From Quillaja saponaria (lineage: Eukaryota > Streptophyta > Magnoliopsida > Fabales > Quillajaceae): a DNA stretch of 64,000 bases. Positions 36,357 through 48,620 of this stretch are shown here, piece after piece. Every line of letters starts with the position of its first letter. The stretch's first letter is position 1. Both the position numbers and the translations under genes were made by a program. The DNA is taken from assembly GCA_029379385.1 (NCBI GenBank), contig CM055606.1:15711142-15775141 (forward strand), in the 5' to 3' direction. The notes under the pieces were generated by a model, which had not been told where the DNA came from, did not search any database, and saw nothing but the letters and a program-made list of their open reading frames with translations.

Positions 36357-36647
36357 TTACTTGTTAGATTTAGGATTTGGACCACTTGGGACTTCATGTG
36401 CAGCAGCTTCAAATTGATGATGATTCTTGGGTGTCTGTTTTGGGTGCAATTCCATGGTTGATTGCTGTGTTGTGGAGGAATGAGAGAGGAGTTGTCTGGC
36501 TGACAGAGAAGGAGCCATTGATATCTCCGACCCCAAAACCGGCTTGTGAGCAAAGAGAGTGAAAAACAAAACCAGACCAAGTAATATTAACCATAGAACA
36601 TGAGGTTTTGCTTGGGTTTCACCCATTGATTTATGATCAATATGCAT
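36357..36647 (-). CDS. CLE peptide precursor, TDIF (CLE41/44) type with Lys at position 10
   Basis: A single-exon 96-residue preproprotein. A hydrophobic secretion signal spans about residues 16-39 (VLWLILLGLVLFFTLFA), a variable linker follows, and the C-terminal CLE dodecapeptide HEVPSGPNPKSN occupies residues 84-95 with one trailing Lys. TDIF, made by CLE41 and CLE44, is HEVPSGPNPISN; only position 10 differs (Ile to Lys). TDIF-type peptides are secreted, are perceived by PXY/TDR, keep vascular stem cells dividing and block xylem differentiation. The alternative ATG at 36626 (MGETQAKP) would shorten the N-terminus by seven residues and is equally plausible. A TATATATA tract at 36861-36868 on the minus strand fits a promoter with a leader of roughly 180 bases. 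Short CLE genes are often missed by automatic annotation. Confidence 0.9.
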   Translation of the reverse strand: MHIDHKSMGETQAKPHVLWLILLGLVLFFTLFAHKPVLGSEISMAPSLSARQLLSHSSTTQQSTMELHPKQTPKNHHQFEAAAHEVPSGPNPKSNK

Positions 36648-36860
36648 ATAACCCCCCTCCAGTTAACCAGGAGATCAATGTCCATGAAACAGTAGTATTG
36701 CCACCAAATTAAGTACTGCAGGAGAAGTAAGGAAAGAGGAGGAAATTAAAGAAGTGGGTTACTTCTATAGCAAATAGCAAGTAGGTGCAGGTGAAGGTGA
36801 AGGTTTCTGAAAACTAGATGCTTTGTATAGTTTTTGTTACATAATATAGCTATGGGACCT

Positions 36861-36868
36861 TATATATA
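36861..36868 (-). promoter_or_regulatory. TATA box of the CLE gene
   Basis: TATATATA about 215 bases upstream of the CLE start codon on the minus strand, the only clear TATA element in the proximal upstream region. Confidence 0.5.
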
Positions 36869-36939
36869 GAGAGAGTGATGACATGAGGAGGACTGAATTG
36901 AACTTATATATAAAAGTCATGAGCGCCTCACTCAATTTT

Positions 36940-39900
36940 ATTACAGAGAAAATTATTGTGTACGAAATAACTTTAATTTGCAATTACTAAGTCGATAATT
37001 TATTAAAATAACTCGTCCTAAATATTTTGGTAATATAATAATATTTAATAGTGTTATTGACTAATTTATTTGTGAATAGATATTTTAAGATAACTCGTCT
37101 TAAATTCTGGCGATAAATAGGAAATGTCCATTTTGACATAAAAGGTTGAATATTTGGTTATAAAATACTTATGTAAATCGTTGGACATTATAGCGATTTA
37201 CATGTTATAAAACAAAGTGTAAATCGTCTTAATATGTGACGATTTATGTATTATCAAATAATTCACTATTTGTATGATATATATAGATAAATATTTCACA
37301 CTATATTTGACAATTTATGTCTCAAAACTATAATGATCTCCCGTTCTAAAGCATCATACATTAATAAGTTCTAGGATCAACTACATTAAATGGAAAAAAA
37401 TATATTATAGGTATGTTTTTAATTGGTGGAAGCTATTAGGAGATGTGTCACACATTACTTTATGTGGATGTTATACATGTAGACTAATTTGCTCATGATT
37501 TAGGAAAATATGATCTTTGCCATGCATCACCATTTCATTCTCCTAATTTTAGTAACAATTATATTATATATTGCATATTCTCTTATAGAGATCATGTTAA
37601 TTTAATTCATTAGGTTAGATATTCAATTAAATTAGATTAGATTTTTTATGGTGCTAAACGATACACGAATCACATTAAATATAAATTGGATCATAATTGA
37701 TTAAGTTCAATTCAGATTGAGACGGATGGATCATTGAATTGCCAATCTTTTCTCGCAAGGTATATTGTCAACTTAGAAAGAAAAATTAAAACTGTTTAAA
37801 GCAAAACAATTATTCAATTAATTCTATAAATTAACAAAATAGAGTTTGAACGAGGACAGAGAGATAAGGGTAGTGACTTTTTCTTGCTTGGATACTTGCT
37901 AAAGGCATCTTCCATCTTCTTCTTTTCTTGACTTGCAAAACGATTTCTCATAGAAAATCAGTGGTTTCTTTGTCTGAATCTGATGATTTCCTTTTATAAA
38001 AATAAGATAAGAATATAGAAAAAGCAAATCAATCCTTTTGTATTACTCCTACTTTATTTTTTTTATTTTCTTTTAATTAAGATTGCATGTAACTTATCCT
38101 TAATAATCACTTCTTTACGGGCATGCATGTGAAAGTTCAGGACTTGTTTTCTAGAAAAGACATAGTTAATTAAAACTCTAGATTTTTTATTTCAACTTCT
38201 CTCATATTCAAGTTCTAAATTAAAAATAATAGATTTACGAGAATATAAAACCCAATTGGGAGTTACATCCTACTTTTATGGTTAATTTTTAACTATTAGT
38301 CGAATAGTGTTTTGTAATAATTTATTAAATTAATATTTCATGTATTATTAATATATTTAACTTTTACATTATTAATAAATAAAAGTGAGACACTTAACTT
38401 CAATTATCATTATTGATTTTGAGAATTCCTCTTTGAGTTAGGCTCTATTGGCCGGAGAATCACCTTTATTTAGATATGTTATAATTCGATTTATTGACAG
38501 TGTTCAAATTTATACGCTGAGTCAGTATGGATTAAATTAACTCATTATTAATCTCATTAATTATATACTCTGCATTTATCACCATCACAAATTTATAGTA
38601 TCACAATTCACACGATGATATTGAAAATAGGCTGCCTCAATGTGATTGCGGGTTGCAGCATTTGTAGTTTGCCGATAATTATTGCTTTCTTTTTGAATGA
38701 TGCGATTGAGACATTGACATATGAATCAAAGAAAATTATTTCTAGGAGAAAATTCATGCAATGCTTTTATGTTTGTGGGCGAGAGTGACATGACAATGAA
38801 TTAGAGACATACTTTATAGAAAAATGAAAGAGTTATTATTTAATTTCGTCCAATATTAATATATAAATTTTTTTAACTAAAATAAATAATGTTAATGGTA
38901 ATTGACACATTTCATTCTTAATATTTTATTTATTAACAATCTAAAGTCAAATACATAAATCACTAAATAGTGAATCTAATATTAATTAATACAAAATTAA
39001 AAGGATATAAAGTGAACACCTGCATGCGACGGGATATCTTTGATTTTTGAGGCATGTATGCAAAGCAACTTTCACACAAATTTATCAATCAACACTAACT
39101 TTTTGTCTCTTCAAACTTTCTTTTCTTTCCCACGTAGAAATGGCAAATTATAAAGACCCTGCAATTATTTGGAGATTGATATCTTCCACCTAATTCTTTT
39201 CTTTACTTCTTTTCAATGCTACCATTTGATTATTTATTGAAAATTCTAATTAATTTATTAAATAATGCTTCCATAATTTGATACAAAGGTCTCATCAAGT
39301 TCGAACCCAGTATCGACATATGTATGATAAATTTTTTTATTATTTGAATTGTTTATTCTATTTTATATATGAATTTTTTTAATGTAATTTGTAAATTGTT
39401 TGAATTGGCGGAAGATATATAACATAAATCTAGCTGCTAAAACAAAGAAAATGGTTAAAATGGGAATGGAGATTTAGATGAATTTAATGAATTTTAATTG
39501 TCTTATTTTCTAATAAATCAGAGGATGTATATATAATTTTGCTTCAACTTTTTGTATGATGCTTTGTACATTTAAAGGTTTATATACTTTTTCCTTCTTT
39601 ATAGTTGTATTCATCTTCTTGTTCTTTACGGCCAAGGATATGATGCATGCATTACTAATGCATGATTTCATCTTTTAGGTGGTATTTGTACAACAAGTCC
39701 ATGCATGGATGACATAGGATCCACCCTCGTTACATGTGTAGGGAGTTTAAGTATTAGAAGGAAAATATCATCACCTCTTGCATAGTTTATAAATTCAGTA
39801 GGTCTCTTAAAGATAAGATCAAGTCTTGACCTTCATCTTATATAGGAATAAGCAAAAAATTTTCTCAATTCTCCTATTTCCTTGTAGGCTTGTGTCCTTT

Positions 39901-41480
39901 CATAGTACTTGTTAAGATCACACACACATATATATAATTTTTATAATATTTATTACAGTAACATATAATAATATTTCGTATTATTAAATTAATAAAATAC
40001 TATCTTTGATATTTCAAAGAATAAATTACTCTCTTTTCTCTTGATATTTACAAAAATGACATTAAGATCCAAAATATAGAAAAATTGACACTCCTTCCTT
40101 GAATTTACAGAAATATAATAGTGTTAAAATAATTGAGAAAATACTAAAAATTCATGATTTTATAAATCAAAATATTAAAAAAAATTACTATTTCGATTTT
40201 TCTATTTACAAATGAGTATTACTTATTTTTTTAGTTTTTTTTTTCTTCTTAATATCCATACATCATGTTAACTTTTTTTTTTAACATATAATTTATATTA
40301 AATTAGAAAATAAAATATTTACACACGTATTAGTAAAACTAAATTTAAATATTAAATAAAATAAATACAATTTTTTCTCTATGATATGAACGATTTAAAT
40401 ATATAAATCTATATAAATTTAAAAAATAATTTCAAGTACTTATATAAAAAAAAGTCGATTTATTTATATAAATCTACTAATAAAAAAAATATATTTTTTT
40501 AAATTCTTTGAAAGAAAAGATAAAAAAATCTTGTAGTTTCTAGAAGATTTTACCCTTTAATTAATTAATGATTATCCGGTCCATAAATCTATTAGCTTTC
40601 AAAAATTATGTTATATGTTTTTTTCTTTTAAGAAAAAAAAAATTCTACTTAATTAATATTTCAAAAATAATAAATACAATGGAAGGAAGTGGTTAAAAAT
40701 ATTTTAAATTATAGCACAAGACTTATTTTTGAAATAAATTTTAATCTATAACTTATTTGTCTTATAAAGTTATATGACTTATTAATTTTTAGTTGTACTT
40801 GTAAATTATATTTTTATCTTTGAAATCATTAAAAAAATTAATTTTACTTATTTATATATTAAACATTTTATTCTTTTTATTAGAAAAATATAGTAATATT
40901 AAAAATATTAAAGTAACATAATGTATTGGTGTTTGGAAGAAAAGAGACTGAAATAACTATAGAGGACAACAACAAAAAATCAAAAATAGAATTTTTTTTT
41001 TTTTTTTTTTATTCTCTAAAAATAAAAATAGGACTTTTTAATTATTATTTTTTTATAAATTAACTTATAAACAAGAGAAGAGTGTTGATTTCCTTAAATT
41101 TAAATGTGTTCTACGAAGCATAAAAAAACCAAATACTAATTTAAACAAGTTTTCTCAAAAGAGGTTTAACTTAAAGTGTGATATGTTGGGCTTGAAAAAC
41201 ATTGTCTCTACGAAGATTAAAACATGGACCTAGAAGTTGATACCGGAGAGAAGGCCTTGGATGGACTTATATCGTGGTTTTCAGCTGGATTGACCATTTA
41301 TGCATCTACAGGCCCGATTCATGCTCTTGTTGCAGTTCGTTGACGCAACCATCCGAGACACGATGTCGTTTAACGAATCATAAAAACGACGACCTTGTCC
41401 CCATGAGAACTTCAGGATTATTTTCACCCTCTGTCTTCGTCCTCCCTGAACCACCAGATCGAACCCCTCTCTCTCTCTCT
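36940..41480. other. AT-rich intergenic spacer
   Basis: About 4.5 kb with no recognised gene. It includes two small hairpins at 37171-37246 (listed), long T runs at about 40990-41010 and simple AT tracts. A CT microsatellite at about 41466-41482 lies just before the DUF7794 start codon, presumably in its leader. Confidence 0.5.
37171..37246. repeat. Pair of small inverted repeats sharing one core
   Basis: ATGTAAATCG (37171-37180) pairs perfectly with CGATTTACAT (37194-37203). TAAATCGTC (37220-37228) pairs with GACGATTTA (37238-37246). The same TAAATCG core is used four times in 76 bases. Such subterminal repeat clusters occur in CACTA-type elements, but no element ends were found. Confidence 0.6.
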
Positions 41481-41487
41481 CTGAACG

Positions 41488-44400
41488 ATGGAATTTGGAG
41501 TACGCTGCATTTGTAGGCTGCTTATTATCTTTCCATTCCTCTTATTGCAAGCTAGGGTTTGTTCCTCTTTCCTTTTCTACCTCCAATATACTTTTTCTGC
41601 TGTAGTGTTCACGCCTCTAGGAAAATGGTTTTGGATCTGATAATTCACATGTTTGATTTGGTTTATTTTGATTTTTATTCAGGCTGAAGGAACTGGTTCA
41701 GCCTTATTTATTGATGCCGCTACTCATAAATATTTTCGCGCTGGATCAGACAATGATGCCGTTAAGGTATTGTCTGTGCTTTCATATTTCTCTTCTGCTT
41801 GTGTTTCCAATTCAGATATAGGTGATAAATTAATTATGAAATTCCCTTTTGTTTCGGCTGATCGGATAATTTCTGGCGGGGAACAAATATTGACATATGT
41901 ATGAACTGAGGTACATACTGGGTGGAAGTTCAAATAGTCTATTAGCCAAAAAAAAAAACTAGGGTTTTTATCCTAATTAGGAATCAGAAAATATTGAAAT
42001 TTTCAAGGCAAAGGAGAGAGTGCAGTTCAGAATTTTGGTTGCTAAATTCCGTTGAGCTGTGAATTTAGGGTCTTTTAAGTTGCTGAAGTTAGCATTGTAT
42101 GGGGTTAAAGAAATAAAGTTATAAGGGAATTTAAAGTTTTATTAGATTATAGTAGAATAATATGGTTTCTGGGAATTACATGGAAGCCAAACTGAATGCA
42201 AATATAATCCTGGTCTGCTAACAGCGCATTGAACAATAACCTGTAGATTCTGTTAGTTTGGAGCTGAAAAAGGGAGATATGTAGGGCTTTGATAGAAAAT
42301 TTGGAGGTTGAAGGACTTTGAGCCAGATCTCAGGAAACTGAGGATCCACAATGTAAAATAGGAAACTAAAGAAAAAGGGGGATGAGTAGGGGAAGAAACT
42401 AGATAAACAAGTGTTAAATTAAACCAAAATACTCAAATTACTTTGTATATAGTATGGATGCATAGGTAAGGCTCCTTCTTTCATAAGGTTAGGACTTCTG
42501 TTTCGACGAGGAATCTTTGAATAAATATTTTTTTCATCAACAAAATGTACTTAAAGGAAACCTACAAGATCCTATAAATAAATAGACTCAATTAACGACA
42601 ACATGGACTGAAACTAAGCTCAAATACAGCAAAAATTGAAGCAACCAAAATTCCTGGACTTTGGCTCCACCTTAATTATTTCACTTGATATCTTGCATAC
42701 ATATCCTTGTCATATCTATAGTTCTATCAATGTTGGTCTTTTTCTCCACCTAACTCCTCGATTTGCTATTATGTAGTGAGAATTGAAATAGTGTCGAGTT
42801 CAAATATGAAATGTGCTTAAAAATGAACTTTATTTTCTGTAGTGAACTAATGACTATTTACAACAGAGAGATTTATAGTGTGCGTCTCTTTGTTATTTTT
42901 TCCTTCTAAGTTATACACTTATACCATGCTATTAGTTTATATGGTAGGAGTGTTTTCCGTAGCACTTCTTTTGTAGTGGTTCAATATTCATCATGACAAT
43001 CAGACTGCTTGTAAGTTGTATCTACTTTACATCTACAGCTTCCTTCATTGTCGCTTCAAGAAGTTAGTGCTGCTGTGTCAGTGTTACTTGGTTTTGCACC
43101 TCCTCCCACTCTCTCAGCCGCTGGTTCATCCAAGGTCCTTCATATTCACTTAATATTAATTTGGGTAACTTGTATTCAGGTTTTGGTGAATGGTTTGGTT
43201 CCTGATAGACTGTTTCCTTCTGCAGTTAAATGAGGTTCTTGTTCCTAATCCATTCAACAGGCCTCGTGCTGTTGTATTGCTGGAAGTCAGTGGACTTGGT
43301 GGTATGGACTTAGTACTCAGTTAAGTTGTTGAGTTTTCTCCCTTTTCTTGATTGATAATTTTAAATTTTTTCCTACCTGCAGATTTTAAACAAATTGACC
43401 CAGATAATGCTATGTTAAGCAGTGGCCCCAGGAGCACAAATATTATTGGCTCAGATAAAGCTGACATTCAACTTCCAGGTATCAAACTTTGTAAAGGTTT
43501 ACAAGTAGGAAAAGATAGTATATTCTATGCGGATACTATAGTTAGCTTACTGATATGATTCTGTTTTTAATAAACTATGAAGGTTCCATTTTGCGTTTTA
43601 CAATGTTTTGCAGATGAGGATGAAGTCTCCATGATTTCTTTGGATGAACAGTTGGGAGATTGCACTGACAAAGACATCAGTGATTTTGTTAGTCATAACC
43701 AATGCTGTTCAATATGATTATCACTTCTGTGCTATTGGTTAATTATCTATTTGTGCCAGACAATGAATTTGTTATTATTTTTCTTCAGGCATCTTGGATG
43801 GGTGGATCATATGTTACTGATTCCCCGGAGCCATTAAATGGATTGCTTAGCATTCCCTTGGGAAATGGTGCTAGTGTGAATCTTCACATGTCAAATGTAC
43901 GTTTCAGATTCAACCCTTAAGATTCCTCCTTCTTTTTAATATGATTTTTTTGGATTAAAAAACAAATTTTTATGGAGAGAGAATATAAGAGTACAACAGA
44001 GAGGATAACTAGCTCCTTCTAATGAGGAAAAAAAAATAGAAAAAGAAAGAAATTACTATCTTATTATGGTTTTATTCATACTTATCTTTTCCTTCCCTTT
44101 ATTCTTTAAATTCTGTTTAAACTTACTGGAAAGATGTCATATTTAAATCTGCAGAAAGCAGACAGGGAATTCACACTAGGTCTTTTGTCCCTCGTTCGTA
44201 ATGTCAGAAGGGCAGGGCAGATGCATGAAGATTTGTTTCAAAGTATTGAGCATCCAGCTGAGTTATTGTCAGGCTGCTTCCATGGCATTAAGGTGATTAT
44301 TACATCTTTCTTTGTTGTCATTGTCTTGTTTTTCCCTTTCTTTCTTATTATTTAGAATTGGGGAAAGGTTCTTGCTGGAACACCATTTGCAGCATGAATT

Positions 44401-47311
44401 CAGTAACTGATTAAGTGAATATTTTCTGTTGTCATGGAAGTTTAATTAACTTAACACTTATTTTCCTACATGCAAGTTGTTTGGCATAATTCCTTTTGGG
44501 GAGGCATATATCTTGCTCCCAATAAATGGAGACTACTTCTAAACATGGAGATAAATGTGAAGTGCTATTGTTATTGAGTAGTATTTTATTTTTTTTCAAA
44601 TGGGACACACATTAGTTGGAGTTAGTTGGGGCATTGTCTATTTTCAAGTTTAGGATCTGACTAGAAGAGGATAGTTGTATGAATCACCATCCTATACTTA
44701 AAGAGAAAATTAGCTTTTTATGTGCCAAATTCCAATAAATTTATCCTATTTTCTATTTAAATGTTAATTTTCATAAAGTTCATGCTTAGATGTGTTTGTA
44801 TGTGTTAAGAGCAACTTATCTTCTTTTCTTTTTTGGTATTCTTAATCTCTGTTCTGTGGCTATATAGGATTGGTGGGAGGGAGATACTGTGTGTGTTCGC
44901 ATGTGTGTTGTGCGTGTGTGTTTGTGCGTGATGTGTTTGTGTTAAGACTTAAACCTTTGACTGGTGGAAGAGAGTGTAGCTGTGGATAGCATTGATGGAG
45001 AAAGAAAATTCACTTGGTTGTTACCAACTAGTATTGTCAGTATTCATATAGCTGACCCTAAATATTTGGGATTAAGACATCTGTTGTTGTCTTGAGGAGT
45101 TTACATGCATTACAGTATTATCTTAATGCAGTAATACTTTACCGGGAATTTCAGTATTTGGGATGGGACTCACCAAATATAATTTATTTGTTTTTCATTT
45201 GTATGAGCAAACTGCTCAAATTATGTATGCTTGGGGAACTTAGGCAGAAATAAGTTGTTAAGAGTCTGAGCCACCTAGAATGCAGATCTAGACAGTACAC
45301 GGAATGGGAATGGGAACACATAACATAACTTACCCTGGAACGTGGTACAACAGGGGGTCTTCTTTGAATCACTTAGTTGGACCAAAATGCGTCGGTTCGG
45401 AATGCATAACGCTTTTTAGGATCACATAAATAATATTTAAAAATATATCATTATTTTAGATAATTAAACATAGAAGAACATTTTTTTTTAAATGAAAACT
45501 TTCTTTCTAATTTTCATCCTAAAGAAAAGTAGAGAAAAAAAGCATCAAAAAAATATGTGGTTCATCAAAGATTTCGGCTTTGGGCTATCTAGATAAATAT
45601 TTTTCTTGTTGATTTATAATTTTGTTTGTCTGTGCCATCTTTGCTTTTTATGGTCGGAATGCTGAAAGTAGCGTTCTATGTCAAGATGGATCCTCGATTG
45701 GGATCAAAGGATCCCGTTCATAAGTTGTCACCTAAGTAGCGATATCTGGTAAGTGGTAACTATTGTTAGAATACTGATTACCTATATATTAGCACATCTT
45801 AAGTGTATAAACACACAAATTTATGAGTATATAAGCTTATATATGGGTATTACATATACTTATTGGTTATGGTTGCCTTTATCTGTTCTTATATGCTGCT
45901 ATACATGCTACAGATATGGAATTTTCATGTATTAACCTGCTGCAGATTTTGCAAGAGCACTATGGACATGAAGGTGTATCGCAGCATGGAATTGGATTAC
46001 TATTTGCTACATTGACAAAGATCTTTGATTCATTGCAAGAAGCATATAAAGGTCAACTTTGTATTTTTCATGAAATAAGTACATCATATAATCATTGAGT
46101 TTATTTAGTCTTGCAAGTTGCAACTTGTATCTACGTTAAATAACAACCTTTTTAAAATGAAAGATCATAATAATTTTATTAATTCCAGCTGTTCCCTATG
46201 TCTATTGGTAACTTTGTTCTTTAGTTTACATTTGGACTTATTCTTGATATCTATTAGTAACAACCAATAAATGATAATTGGGCAGGTCAAATTGTTGGAG
46301 TTATCCACTTTTATACAAGTCCAGGCTCAGGCAAGAAGTTCAATGTAATGTCTACTTCTCGTCCAGCTGCTCGTTGGTTGGATGAAACGAAAAGTGTCGA
46401 TACCTCAATTCAACAACTGATATTGGTTAGGCGTACTCTTGCTTGGTTAACAGGAGTGATTTTGCTTGTTTCAACACTGTTAGGGGTAAGTTAACTTTAA
46501 ATATTTTTTAAATAGCTCCATGTTGATCAACAGTAGCAGTAAACAAAACATGGTATCTATGCCAAAGCCAAAAATCTATCATTCCTCAATTTCTAATCTG
46601 ATGAAATTTGAAAGATTAATTATTTCCTTCCTTTATGGTTTTGTTTAAAGAAAATAGAGTGCTTTCTCAAAACTGGCTTCATTACATACCAAACTGATTC
46701 GTTTAAACTTCTGATTTGAATTGGATGGTCTATTCTGAATTCATTTACCCAAAAGAGCATTGTTAACGAAAAAATAAAATAAAATCATAGCATATATGTT
46801 GTATAACTTATGGGATTTATTATCCAAACATACAAATGATGCTTCTTTCTCCAGTTTCTAGTCAATTATTAATTGAACTACTAAGTATTGATTCTTCAAA
46901 TGTTTTTCTACTCTTGTTTTTGTACAATCCGATGCTTTCTCTATTGTTCTTGTGGCCTTGTCAATTGTTAATTGAACTACAAAGTGTTGATTCTTCAACT
47001 CTTTTTCTACTCTTGTTTTTGTACAATCCGATGCCATTACTATTGTTCTTGTGGCCTTTATTAAGTTCCAAAAGAATCAGATGCAGATTAATTTTCCCTC
47101 ATTTTCTTTTTCCCCCATTTTAATCATTTCGACCTTCAGTTGTTCATTTTCTGTTCAGATGAACATATAATTAGGTTAATATTTTGCAATGTTGGGAGTT
47201 GCTATATGATCACTATTAACTAGGTTGTTGGATTTCTTGCAGATATACTTCCTTTTCAACATGCCAATCACAAGGGACACGCTTTTGTATTCTAACGTCA
47301 AGCTTGACTAG
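41488..47311 (+). CDS. DUF7794 (At3g13410-type) single-pass membrane protein, 371 aa
   Basis: Eleven exons: 41488-41556, 41683-41766, 43039-43134, 43226-43301, 43383-43478, 43614-43687, 43789-43896, 44155-44292, 45946-46051, 46286-46485 and 47243-47311. All phases close at 371 residues. Residues 1-23 are a signal peptide (RLLIIFPFLLLQA). The lumenal domain carries LSLQEVSAAVSVLLGFAPPPTL, LNEVLVPNPFNRPRAVVLLE and DFASWMGGSYV. One membrane helix (about 334-354, LAWLTGVILLVSTLLGIYF) is followed by the short conserved tail RDTLLYSNVKLD. I recognise this as the plant family containing Arabidopsis At3g13410. Its function is not known to me. The topology suggests a type I protein of the secretory pathway. 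Intron 8 (1.65 kb) holds a GT-rich tract, and intron 10 a 99-bp tandem duplication. Confidence 0.88.
44885..44941. repeat. GT-rich microsatellite in DUF7794 intron 8
   Basis: Imperfect GT/GTGTGC tract, interrupted by TTC, ATG and TTTG steps. Intronic and non-coding. Confidence 0.7.
46861..47058. repeat. 99-bp tandem duplication in DUF7794 intron 10
   Basis: Copies 46861-46959 and 46960-47058 differ at only a few bases (GTCAATTATTAATTGAACTA versus GTCAATTGTTAATTGAACTA). Because 99 is a multiple of three, the duplicate leaves a chance 95-codon open frame (46836-47123) that is not a gene. Confidence 0.85.
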
Positions 47312-48620
47312 GCTTGAGGGCATATTTAATGGATCTTTCAACCAAAAAAGATTATCAGATTGCTGTTGAACCTTATGTATGGGGTTTGTTTTGTGGATGC
47401 CTCATTCCCTGTATGTTTACATTGTTGTGTTACTTTTGGTGTTCAGCAGATCTTTCTTGCTAATCTGACTTTCACGAAGGATTTGGGTTCATAAAGGGAT
47501 AGATTGTTGGGCTCGAGATTCCTACATGTAAATCATGGTTATCTTATTAGGATGATATTTTATTATGTGTATCATGTGGTTAAGATTTTGACTGAAATTG
47601 GTTTTACCCAATGGTTCTAAATAATGAAATTTGAGGAATTGCATTTCCTGTTTATATTTACCTTCTCAATGATTAAGGTGATACTGCAACCATTGCATTT
47701 ACCAATTCGTGATGAGCTTTCATTTTCATCGGCACTGAATTAGTTATTCAAACAAGATGGAAAGGTGCAAATTCCTGACCTCAAAAGTTTAAGGTGAGCT
47801 TAAACTGGTAATGTGGGGCACCAAAATATGTTTATTATTCAAACAAGAGAACTCTTGGAATGGAGAGATATTTTTATTTAGGACATATGTTAAGATAATA
47901 GATGTAAAAATTTAGTGCAATGATTTTAGTTCAAATAGACTATATTTATTACACTCACAATTGTCTTTAAGATAATAGAGAAACCCAAATATAAACATGA
48001 AACAAGGATAGTTTGGTGTATGAAATTTAAAAATTCATTTCCAATCATGATACAATTTAAGAGTAAATTAAATTATATTTTAATTATTTATTAATTGTCA
48101 ATATCTATTAATTTAACTAACGAAAATATCATACGAAAATCTATAAAAATTTCAATCAATTATAAATTAATTTTCAAAAATAATGATAGAAAATATTACA
48201 ATATTCAATTTATTTATTTTTTATAATAATTAGATGTAATCATGTTAATTTTATATATATCTATTAGTTATATATTTGATCAAGTAACAAACATGTCATG
48301 CACGTTAAAACTAAAAATTTACGAGATTTTCATTCTAAGAGTTCGTTGAATATTTGCTCCCCTCTAGCTCTATCCTTCCTAATTTTTATTTTTATTCTTG
48401 CATTAGTTCATCTTCACTCACCAGTCATCATGTGGCCAAAAAAATAAAAAATAAATCTACCCTCACCACCATATCTGATGTCTTAACTTCCCGCCACCTT
48501 GTACTTCAATGGTTGGTTAATACCTTCCCAAGACGTCACACAAAAATATCCTTAAACACTTCAAATATCTTACCCTCCAAAAACAACACTTCCATTCCCT
48601 CAAGCTCTCTCGCTCTCTCA
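47312..48620. other. DUF7794 3' UTR and spacer before pTAC5
   Basis: About 47312-47700 is the likely 3' UTR of the DUF7794 gene. 47.85-48.3 kb is AT-rich. The frame of pTAC5 stays open upstream to an ATG at 48354, but that part (Ser/Thr/Lys-rich) is not recognised and is taken as leader. Confidence 0.5.

Noticed and set aside
20848..36647. A functional gene cluster or operon-like system
   Set aside because: The neighbouring genes act in unrelated processes (DNA repair, proteasome, peptide signalling), with separate promoters, mixed strands and kilobase spacers.
46836..47123. 95-codon frame in DUF7794 intron 10
   Set aside because: It comes from a 99-bp tandem duplication, whose length is a multiple of three, in an intron between well-supported exons.
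48354..48620. Upstream in-frame ATG of pTAC5
   Set aside because: The extra 89 residues are not recognised, and a good plastid transit peptide begins at 48621. The frame is open there by chance.
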